Shown here: positions 40,091 through 47,459 of the stretch, in pieces
Position numbering within the stretch: the first letter of the stretch is position 1
Layout: each line of letters starts with the position of its first letter
Assembly: GCA_018814045.1 (NCBI GenBank)
Contig: JAHJAR010000077.1
Location: forward strand, 1 to 47,459
Source of the DNA: Planctomycetota bacterium
Lineage (GTDB): Bacteria > Planctomycetota > Phycisphaerae > UBA1845 > Fen-1342
Length of the DNA stretch: 47,459 bases
Direction of reading: 5' to 3'
Made by a program: the position numbers and the translations under genes
The notes under the pieces: generated by a model
Told to the model about the DNA's origin: nothing
What the model saw: only the letters and a program-made list of their open reading frames with translations
Databases searched by the model: none

Positions 40091-42436
40091 TCACGTGGAA
40101 ACGACCTCAGTCATTTCGGCTTCGCGGTTGATCACGCTTTCGCCCATCCGCATCTCGACCAGGCCGATCAGAAACGCCAGCGTGGATTCGGCACCTTCAT
40201 TCTGGTTGGCGCGGTCGGGGTGCAGCCCATCACGACACCCACCCGTGGTTGGGTCGTACAGCGGCAGATGCAGGTCGTTGCGCCCGAGGAACCAGTCGAA
40301 CGCCCGGCGGGCTTCGGTTCGCCAGTACTCATCGCCCGTGACCTGGTAGGCTTCCAGGCACGCCGAAACCATCGTGTGGGCCTCCACCGGCTGCTGATCG
40401 AAACGTGCGCGCTCGCCGCCCCGGCGATAGAAACCACGGTTGCCGATGGGCATGTAGTATCCCTCGGCGGAACGCTGAATATCGGCCAGCCAGCGCAACG
40501 AGGCCAGCCCGGCCTCGGTCATGTCACCGCGCGCCAGCCAGCGGCCGCACAGCAACAACGCGTGCGGCAGCTTCGCGTTGGAGTAGGTGACCACATCCTC
40601 GAACCAGGGCCACTCCGGGGAGCTAGTGCGACGGTACAGTTCCAGCAGACGCTCGGCCAGCACCTCGCGCGCGGTTTGTGCGGGCCGATCGCCATAGAAC
40701 TGCCGCAGGTATTCGTGAATGGCCAGCAGCGAGAAGGCCCATTGTCTGGGGCTGCTCAACTCAAGCGCGGCCGGCAAGGCCTGGCTGAAGAGTCGGGCTG
40801 CCGCCCCGCGTAAGCGGGGATCGTGGGAGCGCCCGGCTGCGGCACCGAGCGCCCACAGAGCGCGGCCGTGGCTATCCTCGGAACCGACGTCTTCCAGCCA
40901 GCACCGGTCGTAGCCCATAAAGTTTCGGAAGCGACCGGTTTGGGGCTCGAAGGCATGCCAGAGAAACGCCAGGTACGTCGTCGCGAGCGCCCGCGCCGCG
41001 GCCACCGTGGCCTTGTCGTCGCTCTCCTCCAGCAGGACCGCGAGAACCAGCGCGCGCGCGTTGTCATCGGTCGCATAGCCCTCGTCGTAGTTGGGAACCG
41101 CGAAGACCGCGTGCTGGAGAATGCCTGTCGTGTCGGTCAGGCGCTTCAGATGGTCGAGCTTGAGTGGTGGTAGGGTGGGCGGCCGGCCCTCCGCAACCTG
41201 CCGCAGGTCCACCGCCCGCGGCCGGCGGGCGCGCTCGTCGCGTGCTCGTTCGAAGCTGCGCATGTATCGCCGTGCCACCGTCGACCAGATCATCTCGCGG
41301 CCGAAGACATAGGCCCGCTTGCGAATCGCGTGCCGCTCGGCCTCGTTATCCAACAGGTCGAGGATCTGCTCGGAGATCGCCTCCGGGTCGTTAAACGGCA
41401 CCAACCGGCCGCGTCCGTCCGCGAGCAGTTCCTCCGCATGCCAGTAGGGCGTCGAGATCACGGGCTTACCCGCGCCCACCGCGTACGCCAGCGTACCCGA
41501 GACGATCTGGGTTTGGTTCAGATACGGCGTCACATAGATGTCGGCCGCCCCGATGAGCTCGACCAGCTCCTCGATGCTGACGAAGCGGTTGTGAAAGACA
41601 ACGTTCTCATGCACGCCGAGTTTGCGAGTCAGGGCCTCCAGGCTCTCGCGATAGGCCTCGCCTTCGTGGCGTATGAGGTGCGGGTGCGTGGCCCCGACGA
41701 TCAGATACGTGGTGTTCGGGTGACGCGCGCAGACCGAGGGCAGGGCTTTGATCGCGTTCTCGATCCCCTTGTTCGGTGAAAGCAGGCCGAACGTGAGGAT
41801 TACGTTCCGGCCTTCCACGCCGAACTGGTCTTTGTAGAAGTTGGGGTCGACGAAGGGTACGTCCGGGATGCCGTGCGGGATCAGGTCGATCTTCCCAGGC
41901 GGGATGCCATAGATGTCCTTCAGAAAATCCACACCCCGCTGGCTCATCACGATCAGACGATCGCAGAGCCTCCCCAACTCGTCCATCACGGCCCGCTGCG
42001 CGTCACCGGGCTCTTTTAGAATCGTGTGCAGCGTGGCCACGAGCGGCATGCGCAGCTCGCGCAGCAGGGCCAAAATGTGGCCGCCGGCATCGCCGCCGAA
42101 AATGCCGAACTCGTGCTGCAAGCACACCAGATCGACGTTGTTGAGGTTGAGATAGTCCGCTGCCCGGCGGTACGAGGCCACATCCTGCTCAGTCAGCTCG
42201 AAACGGACCCGGGTCGGGTAGGCATAACCGGTCTCCGTATCATTGACCGGCAACGCGAAGCACACCAGATCCTCGTATTCCGCCGAGAGCGACTCGCACA
42301 CGTCGGCGGTGAAAGTAGCGATGCCACACTTGCGCGGCAGGTAGTTGCCGATCACTGCCACCCGGCGAATCGCCGGGTGCTGCGAGCGTTCCATCATCCC
42401 CAGTTCGCGACCGACTGAGAGGGTCTTGCCTGTCAT
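40091..42436 (-). CDS. GT4 glycosyltransferase fused to a C-terminal alpha/alpha-toroid-like domain
   Basis: A 781-residue two-domain protein. Residues about 25-405 are a GT4 glycosyltransferase: NYLPRKCGIATFTADV, VCLQHEFGIFGG, VATLHTILKEP, LIPHGIPDVPF, LTFGLLSPNKGIENAI and the donor region VTPYLNQTQIVSGTLAYAVG, where the usual E-x7-E is modified. Residues about 440-770 are all-helical with repeated hairpins (GYATDDNARALVLAVL, DRCWLEDVGSEDSHGRALWA, ALLLCGRWLARGD, FDQQPVEAHTMVSACLEAY), like (alpha/alpha)6 glycosidase-type barrels. The fusion suggests synthesis and trimming or binding of a glycan by one polypeptide. GGAG precedes the ATG. It leads the three-gene set with GT4 and GH130. Confidence 0.88.
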   Translation of the reverse strand: MTGKTLSVGRELGMMERSQHPAIRRVAVIGNYLPRKCGIATFTADVCESLSAEYEDLVCFALPVNDTETGYAYPTRVRFELTEQDVASYRRAADYLNLNNVDLVCLQHEFGIFGGDAGGHILALLRELRMPLVATLHTILKEPGDAQRAVMDELGRLCDRLIVMSQRGVDFLKDIYGIPPGKIDLIPHGIPDVPFVDPNFYKDQFGVEGRNVILTFGLLSPNKGIENAIKALPSVCARHPNTTYLIVGATHPHLIRHEGEAYRESLEALTRKLGVHENVVFHNRFVSIEELVELIGAADIYVTPYLNQTQIVSGTLAYAVGAGKPVISTPYWHAEELLADGRGRLVPFNDPEAISEQILDLLDNEAERHAIRKRAYVFGREMIWSTVARRYMRSFERARDERARRPRAVDLRQVAEGRPPTLPPLKLDHLKRLTDTTGILQHAVFAVPNYDEGYATDDNARALVLAVLLEESDDKATVAAARALATTYLAFLWHAFEPQTGRFRNFMGYDRCWLEDVGSEDSHGRALWALGAAAGRSHDPRLRGAAARLFSQALPAALELSSPRQWAFSLLAIHEYLRQFYGDRPAQTAREVLAERLLELYRRTSSPEWPWFEDVVTYSNAKLPHALLLCGRWLARGDMTEAGLASLRWLADIQRSAEGYYMPIGNRGFYRRGGERARFDQQPVEAHTMVSACLEAYQVTGDEYWRTEARRAFDWFLGRNDLHLPLYDPTTGGCRDGLHPDRANQNEGAESTLAFLIGLVEMRMGESVINREAEMTEVVST

Positions 42437-42632
42437 GCAGCTACTCCGTTATTGCGCCACAAAGCTGGAACCGCGAACGGATTTGAGCACGGGCCTCCGT
42501 TCCGCGACCTCTCCCCCACCGGGATAGCAGCACCGCACGACCCCCGGCCGCTCGCGGAGTAGCACTGCCCCGAGAGAGCTCTGGCGACGCGGTGACTACG
42601 CTGCGGCTCGGCTTCGCCGTCCGCGCCAGCGC

Positions 42633-42661
42633 ATCGTATCGGATACGCGCTAATTCGACAA
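42633..42661 (-). promoter_or_regulatory. Weak candidate promoter in the 263-base spacer before the GT4/GH130 operon
   Basis: On the minus strand TTGTCG (42656-42661) and TACGAT (42633-42638) are 17 bases apart. The leader to 42436 would be about 190 bases. The rest of the spacer 42437-42699 has nothing I can name. Confidence 0.3.
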
Positions 42662-42699
42662 TGCGATGATAGCCGGACCCAGCCGCCGCGCAGCGCGGC

Positions 42700-44391
42700 C
42701 TACGAAATGCCCCCGTCCGCCGCCCGCTCGATCCACGCGTGCACGCGGCGCATCAGCCCCCGCTGAAACTCCAGCGCGCCGTCCCCGTGGATTCCCTCGT
42801 CATCCGCTATCAGAGTGTCTACGTCAGTCGCTCCTGACGCGGCGATACCAGTGGTATCGCCGCACCGCACCGTCACCACCTGCGCCGCCTCGGTCGGGAT
42901 CATTGCCGCTGAATCGTAGTTGGTGGCGTAGCGCGTGCCCGCGGCCGAATCGAATTGCCAGGTCACAGTCAGGTTGGCAAGCCAGCGTTGCGCCCAGGCC
43001 GTCTCAGCGCGCACGTTGCGCGCCAGCCATTTCATCACGATGATCATCGACTCGGGCGGCAGGCCGTCGTGCAAACCCAGGTTGTCGATTCGTCCCGTGC
43101 GGATCAACAGATGCCGGCCGCCGCCGAGCGGATTCGACGTCGGCAGGCAGATACCCAGATGCTGCAAGCCCTCCGCGCCCGGCGCCCAGCGCACCGCCTG
43201 GAGCGGGGCGTACTTGCGCGCCAGCTCCGAGATATCACGCACCACGATGTCGCTGGTGTCCCAGCGATTCCAGTATTGCAAGTCATCCTCGATGCCCCCC
43301 CCCAGATGCATGTGCAATAGGTGCCGCGCCAGACGCGGGGCCAGCAAACGCCCCTGCGTTCCGGCTACCAGCCAGGGCAGGTCCGTCGCGATCAGCTCGC
43401 CACGCCCGATCGCTCGGGCGGCCGACAACACGTCACCGCAGCGTTTCTCCCACGGCGTCTCGCTCGCCAGCAAGGTGGCGAAGCCCACTTCGTCCGCATA
43501 GCGCTTCCAGGTGCGGCTGGCGACCAGGACCCGGACGCTGAACGACTCATCCCCGGCCAATACGCCGTACGGCAGCACATCCTGGAGCGCGAACCCGCGC
43601 GTGGCTACGTCGGCATATTCCACGCGGGCCGACATGATCTCGTGAGGCGACGTGTGCGTCACGGCCTCGGTGCGGGCCACGCCCGAGCGGTTGACGAGTG
43701 TCGCCAACGTGCCCAGATCGACGAGCAGCCAGGCCCGTTCCGCCAGCCGTTCCAGGTGGCCGATGTTCATCCGCAGGTGCACGGCCCAGGCGGGATCCAG
43801 GATGCACGCCGCCCCGGCGATCTGCTCCTGCAACCGCCCCAGCGATTGCGGCTGTGCCAGGACTTCGACCTGTTGCCCGTGTCCACCCAGCCCCGCGGCC
43901 AATGCCGCGAGCGACGCCGGCACAACCACGCGTCGAATCTCAAACGGCGGGCGGTAGGTACTCCAGGGCGGGACGCTGGCCAACGGATGGCATTTCGGAT
44001 CGCGCTCGGCGACCGGGAGTAACAAAACCCGCTCGAACAACGCGGCCTGCCGCATGTCGGGCAGGTGCATTTGCAGGTGCGTCACATCTTCGGGGGCTTG
44101 CATCCAGCCCAGGAGCTCGCGCCCGGAAGCGTCGTCCGCCATGGCGTGCAGGTCTACCCGCCTTTGCGCAATCGTCTCCCCCGCGCGCAGGAACCGCACG
44201 ATCAGAGCCGCGCGGCGAATCGTCGCGGCGTCGGCCAGATGACCGCGCGCGAGGTACCATTGCTCGCGTTTGCAGCGCACCGGCTCGGAGAGCAAGGCGC
44301 CATCCTCGTTCCACCGCCAGCCCCGCGTTGCCCGGGCGTGGGCTTTCAGTCCGCCGCGCGGTCCCAACATGTTTGCGTCTTGACTCTTCAT
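42700..44391 (-). CDS. Unrecognised protein, about 563 residues
   Basis: A long, well-formed gene that I do not recognise. From the ATG at 44391 it is 563 residues; other starts are the ATG at 44370 and GTG at 44421, none with a strong ribosome site. There is no signal peptide and no membrane helix. Features: KREQWYLARGHLADAATIRRAAL near the N-terminus, a repeated theme MHLPDMRQAALFERVLLLPVAERD, a central region with LLVDLGTLATLVNRSG, a HLLHMHLGGGIEDDLQYW segment rich in His and acidic residues, and a C-terminal part with GRHLLIRTGRIDNLGLHDGLPPES. It is upstream of and co-directional with the GT4/GH130 set, but 263 bases away. Function unknown. Confidence 0.7.
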   Translation of the reverse strand: MKSQDANMLGPRGGLKAHARATRGWRWNEDGALLSEPVRCKREQWYLARGHLADAATIRRAALIVRFLRAGETIAQRRVDLHAMADDASGRELLGWMQAPEDVTHLQMHLPDMRQAALFERVLLLPVAERDPKCHPLASVPPWSTYRPPFEIRRVVVPASLAALAAGLGGHGQQVEVLAQPQSLGRLQEQIAGAACILDPAWAVHLRMNIGHLERLAERAWLLVDLGTLATLVNRSGVARTEAVTHTSPHEIMSARVEYADVATRGFALQDVLPYGVLAGDESFSVRVLVASRTWKRYADEVGFATLLASETPWEKRCGDVLSAARAIGRGELIATDLPWLVAGTQGRLLAPRLARHLLHMHLGGGIEDDLQYWNRWDTSDIVVRDISELARKYAPLQAVRWAPGAEGLQHLGICLPTSNPLGGGRHLLIRTGRIDNLGLHDGLPPESMIIVMKWLARNVRAETAWAQRWLANLTVTWQFDSAAGTRYATNYDSAAMIPTEAAQVVTVRCGDTTGIAASGATDVDTLIADDEGIHGDGALEFQRGLMRRVHAWIERAADGGIS

Positions 44392-44554
44392 CCGTACGAT
44401 AGTCCCGGTAGTGTCGAACACGGTTGCAGAAAGCTCTGGCTGGCTATTATCGCCGCCGTGCTCGCCGCGCCAATCGGCCCCGTTTTCGGGCCCAAGGCGC
44501 GGGCGCTCGCGCTGCTGGTCCTGTCTCCACGAAGGCCGTCGGATGAGGTGAACA

Positions 44555-45397
44555 GTGAGCGATCAGGCATCGTTGCCCCGCTCGCCTGGTGATGTCGTCA
44601 TGGCCCGCCCGGTTGAGCTGCCACCGCCGTCGTCGCGGAAGGTCACCAGCCCGTTGGAATTGCCCCAGCTCGAACGCCGGGCGGCGATCCTCGATCTGAG
44701 CCTGGTTGTTCTGGCCTTGCTGGTTGGGCGCTATGCCCTGACAGTTGCCGCCTCGTTCGGGGCCGACGATTTCGACCTGCTCGGAAACCAACCGCTGCTG
44801 CTCGCCGGCAAGTGGCTCGACGCGGCGGTGGTTGCGGGCCTGGCGACATATTTCCTGCTGCGCCACCACCTGCCCGCGGCTTCGTTCGGCTTACGCGGGC
44901 GTGACCTGGGACAGCAGGCACTCTGGGGCATTGGTACCCTGGTCAGTTCATACACGTACATACTGGTTTCGCTGTTCGTAATCGTGCTGGTCCTCGCCGT
45001 GGTTCCGGGTTTGCAACAGGATCTCGCGCACCGCAGCCGTTTGATTCGCAGCCTCCCGGTGGATGATGCGGCCTGGACCGTCCTGTTGCTGGTGCCGGTT
45101 GCTATACACGAAGAGCTGCTTTTTCGCGGCCTGCTGGTGCCTTACCTGCGACGGGTGACTGGCAGATGGTGGCTGGCCATACCGATCTCGGCGGTGGTCT
45201 TCGGATCCCTGCACTACACGCAGGGCTGGCTCGGCGCGGTCCAGATCACCGGAATGGGTGTGGTGTTCGGGATCATGTTCGTTCTGTCGCGCAGCCTGCT
45301 CGCCGTGACGTTCGCACACTTCGCCTTCGATCTGCTCCAGTTTCAACTGGCACGGCTGGTGAAACCGCTGCTGGAGAACTGCCCTGTATTCGACTGA
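44555..45397 (+). CDS. CPBP family intramembrane metalloprotease (second copy)
   Basis: A 280-residue membrane protein with seven or eight hydrophobic segments after a proline-rich cytoplasmic N-terminus (residues 1-45). CPBP motifs are in order: AIHEELLFRGLLVPYLRR (EExxxR), SAVVFGSLHYTQG (His), and LLAVTFAHFAFDLLQF (His-x3-Asp, where Asn is more usual). The start is GTG at 44555 with GAGGTGA upstream. It is divergent from the unrecognised gene on the left and convergent with the helicase on the right. It shares little sequence with the CPBP protein at 938 outside the motifs. Substrate unknown. Confidence 0.86.
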   Translation: MSDQASLPRSPGDVVMARPVELPPPSSRKVTSPLELPQLERRAAILDLSLVVLALLVGRYALTVAASFGADDFDLLGNQPLLLAGKWLDAAVVAGLATYFLLRHHLPAASFGLRGRDLGQQALWGIGTLVSSYTYILVSLFVIVLVLAVVPGLQQDLAHRSRLIRSLPVDDAAWTVLLLVPVAIHEELLFRGLLVPYLRRVTGRWWLAIPISAVVFGSLHYTQGWLGAVQITGMGVVFGIMFVLSRSLLAVTFAHFAFDLLQFQLARLVKPLLENCPVFD

Positions 45398-45421
45398 ATG
45401 GAGACGAACGCAGGGCATTTT

Positions 45422-45480
45422 CCGAGCCGCGACCGTGAGGAAGCGGTTGCCGAAAGGGGCTTGTCTTCGCGCGCGGCTCG
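45422..45480. repeat. Palindromic repeat core, no recognisable outer ends (copy 7)
   Basis: The core begins CCGAGCCGCGACCGTGAGG and ends GCGCGCGGCTCG, forming an imperfect hairpin. The flanks do not match the ends of subfamily A or B. It lies between convergent genes (CPBP protease and helicase). Confidence 0.78.
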
Positions 45481-45526
45481 CTTCTGCCGATATTCGGAAT
45501 GGCACAGGCGCTGGCGCCTGCGTCAC

Positions 45527-47459
45527 TCAACACGTCGAATCGCGTTCCAGCCACGCGTCCAGCAGCGCCAGCGTAGCCCGCTTGTCCGGAATCTCATAAG
45601 CGTGGCCCAGGTCTGGATCGTGGTGGATCGGCGGACGCAGGTTGGGCGGCCCCACGCAGCCGGGACAGCCATCCTCGCACTCACACCCCGCGACCAGTTC
45701 GCGGGCCAATCCCAGCAACTCTGCGCAGTGCTCGTACGCATGTCGGGCATAACCCACGCCACCTTCGTAGCGGTCATACAGGAACAGCGTTGGGCAGCCC
45801 AGTTGCGACGAATCGACCATGCCGCTGATGTCGTGCCGGTCACACATGGCCAGCGGCGGCAAAGCGACCAACAGCATGTTGCGCACGCCGGCCAGCGCCG
45901 CGGCCGTCCGGTGGCCGGCGTTCTTTACGGCGCGCAGCGCATCGGCCGGCGGCTGCAACCACAACGCCGTGGTTTCAATCTGTAGCGGTTCGAGTTCGCG
46001 GCTGGTCTGCCCGATCAACTCCATGCTGTGAAACTTGAACTTGCGGAAACCCACCGTCTGCCATTTCACCGTCACCTCGCCGAAGCAACGACGTCCGCCG
46101 CTGAACTCATCCTGAATACGCTCCTGCTTGATGCGGCACGAACTGGCCAGCAGGGGCTGCGTGTAATAGTCGGCGTCGAAACGCTCCACCCGCGCCAGGC
46201 ACGCTGACTGGTCGAGCTCACGCACCAGGTAGCTCTCGCCGCGGTGCAGATAGACCGCCTCGGGATAGACGAGTTCCGGCGCTGATATCGAATCGACCTG
46301 GCCGAGCACCTCGTTGCGCCCGTCCGTCACATCTACGATTGCGTAAGTGGCGTTGCTGATCGTGCGCAGGTTCGTCTGTGCCGCGGCGAACTGCGCCGAG
46401 GCCCAGTAGTACCGCTGCGCGCTGTAGCGCAGCTCACCCTCCGCGACCAGCGCATCGGCGACATCTGCCGCGTGGGCGCCGAACTCCTCCAGGTCGGTGC
46501 GGCTCAGCGGCAGTTCGAGCGCGGCGCAGCCGATCTGGCCAGCCAGAATGTGCGGATTCTGCGGATCGATGATCGCCTGCTCGAGTGGCCGGTCGAAGAC
46601 GAAGTCCGGGTTGCGCATCAGGTACTGGTCCACGGGATCGTCGTAGGCCACGAAGATCGCCAGCGCTTCGTCCTGGCGGCGGCCGGCGCGCCCGGCCTGC
46701 TGCCACAGACTGCACAACGTACCCGGGAAACCCACCACGATCGCCGCATCGAGCGACCCGACATCGATGCCCAATTCGAGCGCGTTGGTGCTGCACACGC
46801 CTCGCAGCTTCCCATCGAACAGGTCGCGCTCGATCTAACGCCGTTCGAGCGGGAGGTAGCCGCCTCGATATGATCGCACACGGGCCGCCAGGTCCGGCCG
46901 TCGACGGCGCAGGGCTTCGACCACGTACTTGTAGATCAGCTCCGCCACGACGCGCGCCTTGGCAAACACGATTGTGCCGGCCCCCGCTTCCAGCAGGCTG
47001 GCCATCAGTTCTTGCGCCTCGACGTTGCCGCTGCGGCGGGAAACGCGCGTTTCTTCCAGCCAAGGCGGGTTCCACAGCACGATCCAGCGGCGGCCGCGGG
47101 GCGAGCCGTCGCGGTCGATCAGCCGCATCTGGCAGTTCGTCAGGCGCTCGGCTAGCTCGCGCGGGTTGCCCAGCGTCGCCGAGCAACAGATGAACCGCGG
47201 CGATGAGCCATAGTGCCGGCAAATGCGCTGCAAGCGTCGAATCACGCCGGCCACATGACTGCCGAAAATGCCCCGATAGGTGTGGATCTCATCCAGGACG
47301 ACGTAGCGCAGCCCGGCGAGGAATTCGGCCCACTTGGCATGATGCGGCAGAATCCCCTGGTGCAGCATGTCCGGGTTGGACAGCAGCAGTGTGGCGCTGC
47401 GGCGAATGCCCGCCCGGCGGTGCGTGGGCGTATCGCCGTCGTAACAGGCCGGCTTGAGC
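45527..47459 (-). pseudogene. MrfA/YprA-type DEAD/H-box helicase with DUF1998 zinc domain, split by an in-frame TAG; 5' end outside window
   Basis: A superfamily 2 helicase of the group that includes the Bacillus repair helicase MrfA. Reading from the window edge: LLLSNPDMLHQG, motif II VVLDEIHTYRG, motif III CCSATLGNP, the second RecA domain (TIVFAKARVVAELIYKY, SYRGGYLPLERR), NALELGIDVG, and motif VI QQAGRAGRR. The C-terminal domain ends with the zinc cysteines CECEDGCPGC. Codon 46835-46837 is TAG, and the same frame resumes at once with IERDLFDGKL; homologs have Glu there, so a single GAG-to-TAG change explains it. Without readthrough the pieces are one ending at 46835 and one from a GTG at 46798. 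It could be a recent nonsense mutation or a sequencing error. Confidence 0.8.

Noticed and set aside
39374..40813. A 479-codon plus-strand open frame
   Set aside because: Antisense to the two GT4 genes; composition of a shadow frame.
46799..46837. TAG recoding (for example pyrrolysine) in the helicase
   Set aside because: TAG serves as the normal terminator of meaB, the mutase, dus and other genes here, and no pyl genes are visible; a point mutation or sequencing error is simpler.
1..47459. CRISPR arrays, prophage, integrase or insertion sequence genes
   Set aside because: No regularly spaced direct repeats, no transposase or integrase motifs and no phage structural genes were found on either strand.

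Overview
The window is GC-rich (third positions mostly G/C, so long antisense open frames are common). It looks like a chromosomal segment of a planctomycete, probably Phycisphaerae-like. The evidence is a PEP-CTERM sorting signal, a planctomycete-type C-terminal dockerin-like repeat (GDLNCDG...NGFDID), large TPR-tailed membrane glycosyltransferases, a GldA/F/G-like ABC cluster followed by a DUF4340 protein, and housekeeping genes (trpC, nusA, queD/queE, dus) scattered outside their usual operons. I saw no tRNA, rRNA, CRISPR array, transposase or phage gene. The taxonomic call is an inference from gene content.

Layout. 1-6.1 kb: trpC, a CPBP membrane protease, a lipoprotein, a DUF4114/PEP-CTERM protein, and a PQQ-like propeller protein with a dockerin tail. 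6.4-12.9 kb: a cobalamin/propionate module made of a BtuF-like binding protein without a signal peptide, the small B12-binding subunit of methylmalonyl-CoA mutase, the MeaB chaperone GTPase, the large catalytic mutase subunit, methylmalonyl-CoA epimerase and an unrecognised protein. 13.1-20.3 kb: queD, queE, a quinone-oxidoreductase-like MDR enzyme, an FmdB zinc ribbon, a class V aminotransferase, nusA with a long low-complexity tail, and an orphan MalK/UgpC-type ATPase. 20.4-29.0 kb: four tandem paralogous GT39-like membrane proteins, each with a C-terminal TPR domain. Three of the four have their own promoter of the form TTGACC/GTGACC-N16-TATAAT-like. 29.0-31.2 kb: an S66 LD-carboxypeptidase and a dihydrouridine synthase. 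31.3-37.6 kb: an ABC-2 exporter-like operon (GldA-, GldF- and GldG-like proteins plus a DUF4340 protein). 37.9-42.4 kb: a GH130 enzyme, a GT4 glycosyltransferase, and a second GT4 fused to an alpha/alpha-toroid-like domain. 42.7-47.5 kb: an unrecognised 563-residue protein, a second CPBP protease, and an MrfA/YprA-type helicase interrupted by an in-frame TAG and cut by the window end.

The most unusual structures are three. First, the four-copy GT39-TPR array. Second, a family of seven dispersed palindromic elements, all intergenic and all 3' of a gene. They share one core but carry at least two different sets of terminal inverted repeats, and in all four copies with intact ends the upstream gene's stop codon is TAG and overlaps the element end. 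Third, the single-codon interruption (TAG where Glu is expected) of the repair-type helicase.

Functionally, the mutase, MeaB and epimerase genes form a complete route between propionyl/methylmalonyl-CoA and succinyl-CoA. The GT4/GT4/GH130 set and the GT39-TPR array suggest surface or storage glycan synthesis. The substrates cannot be read from the sequence.
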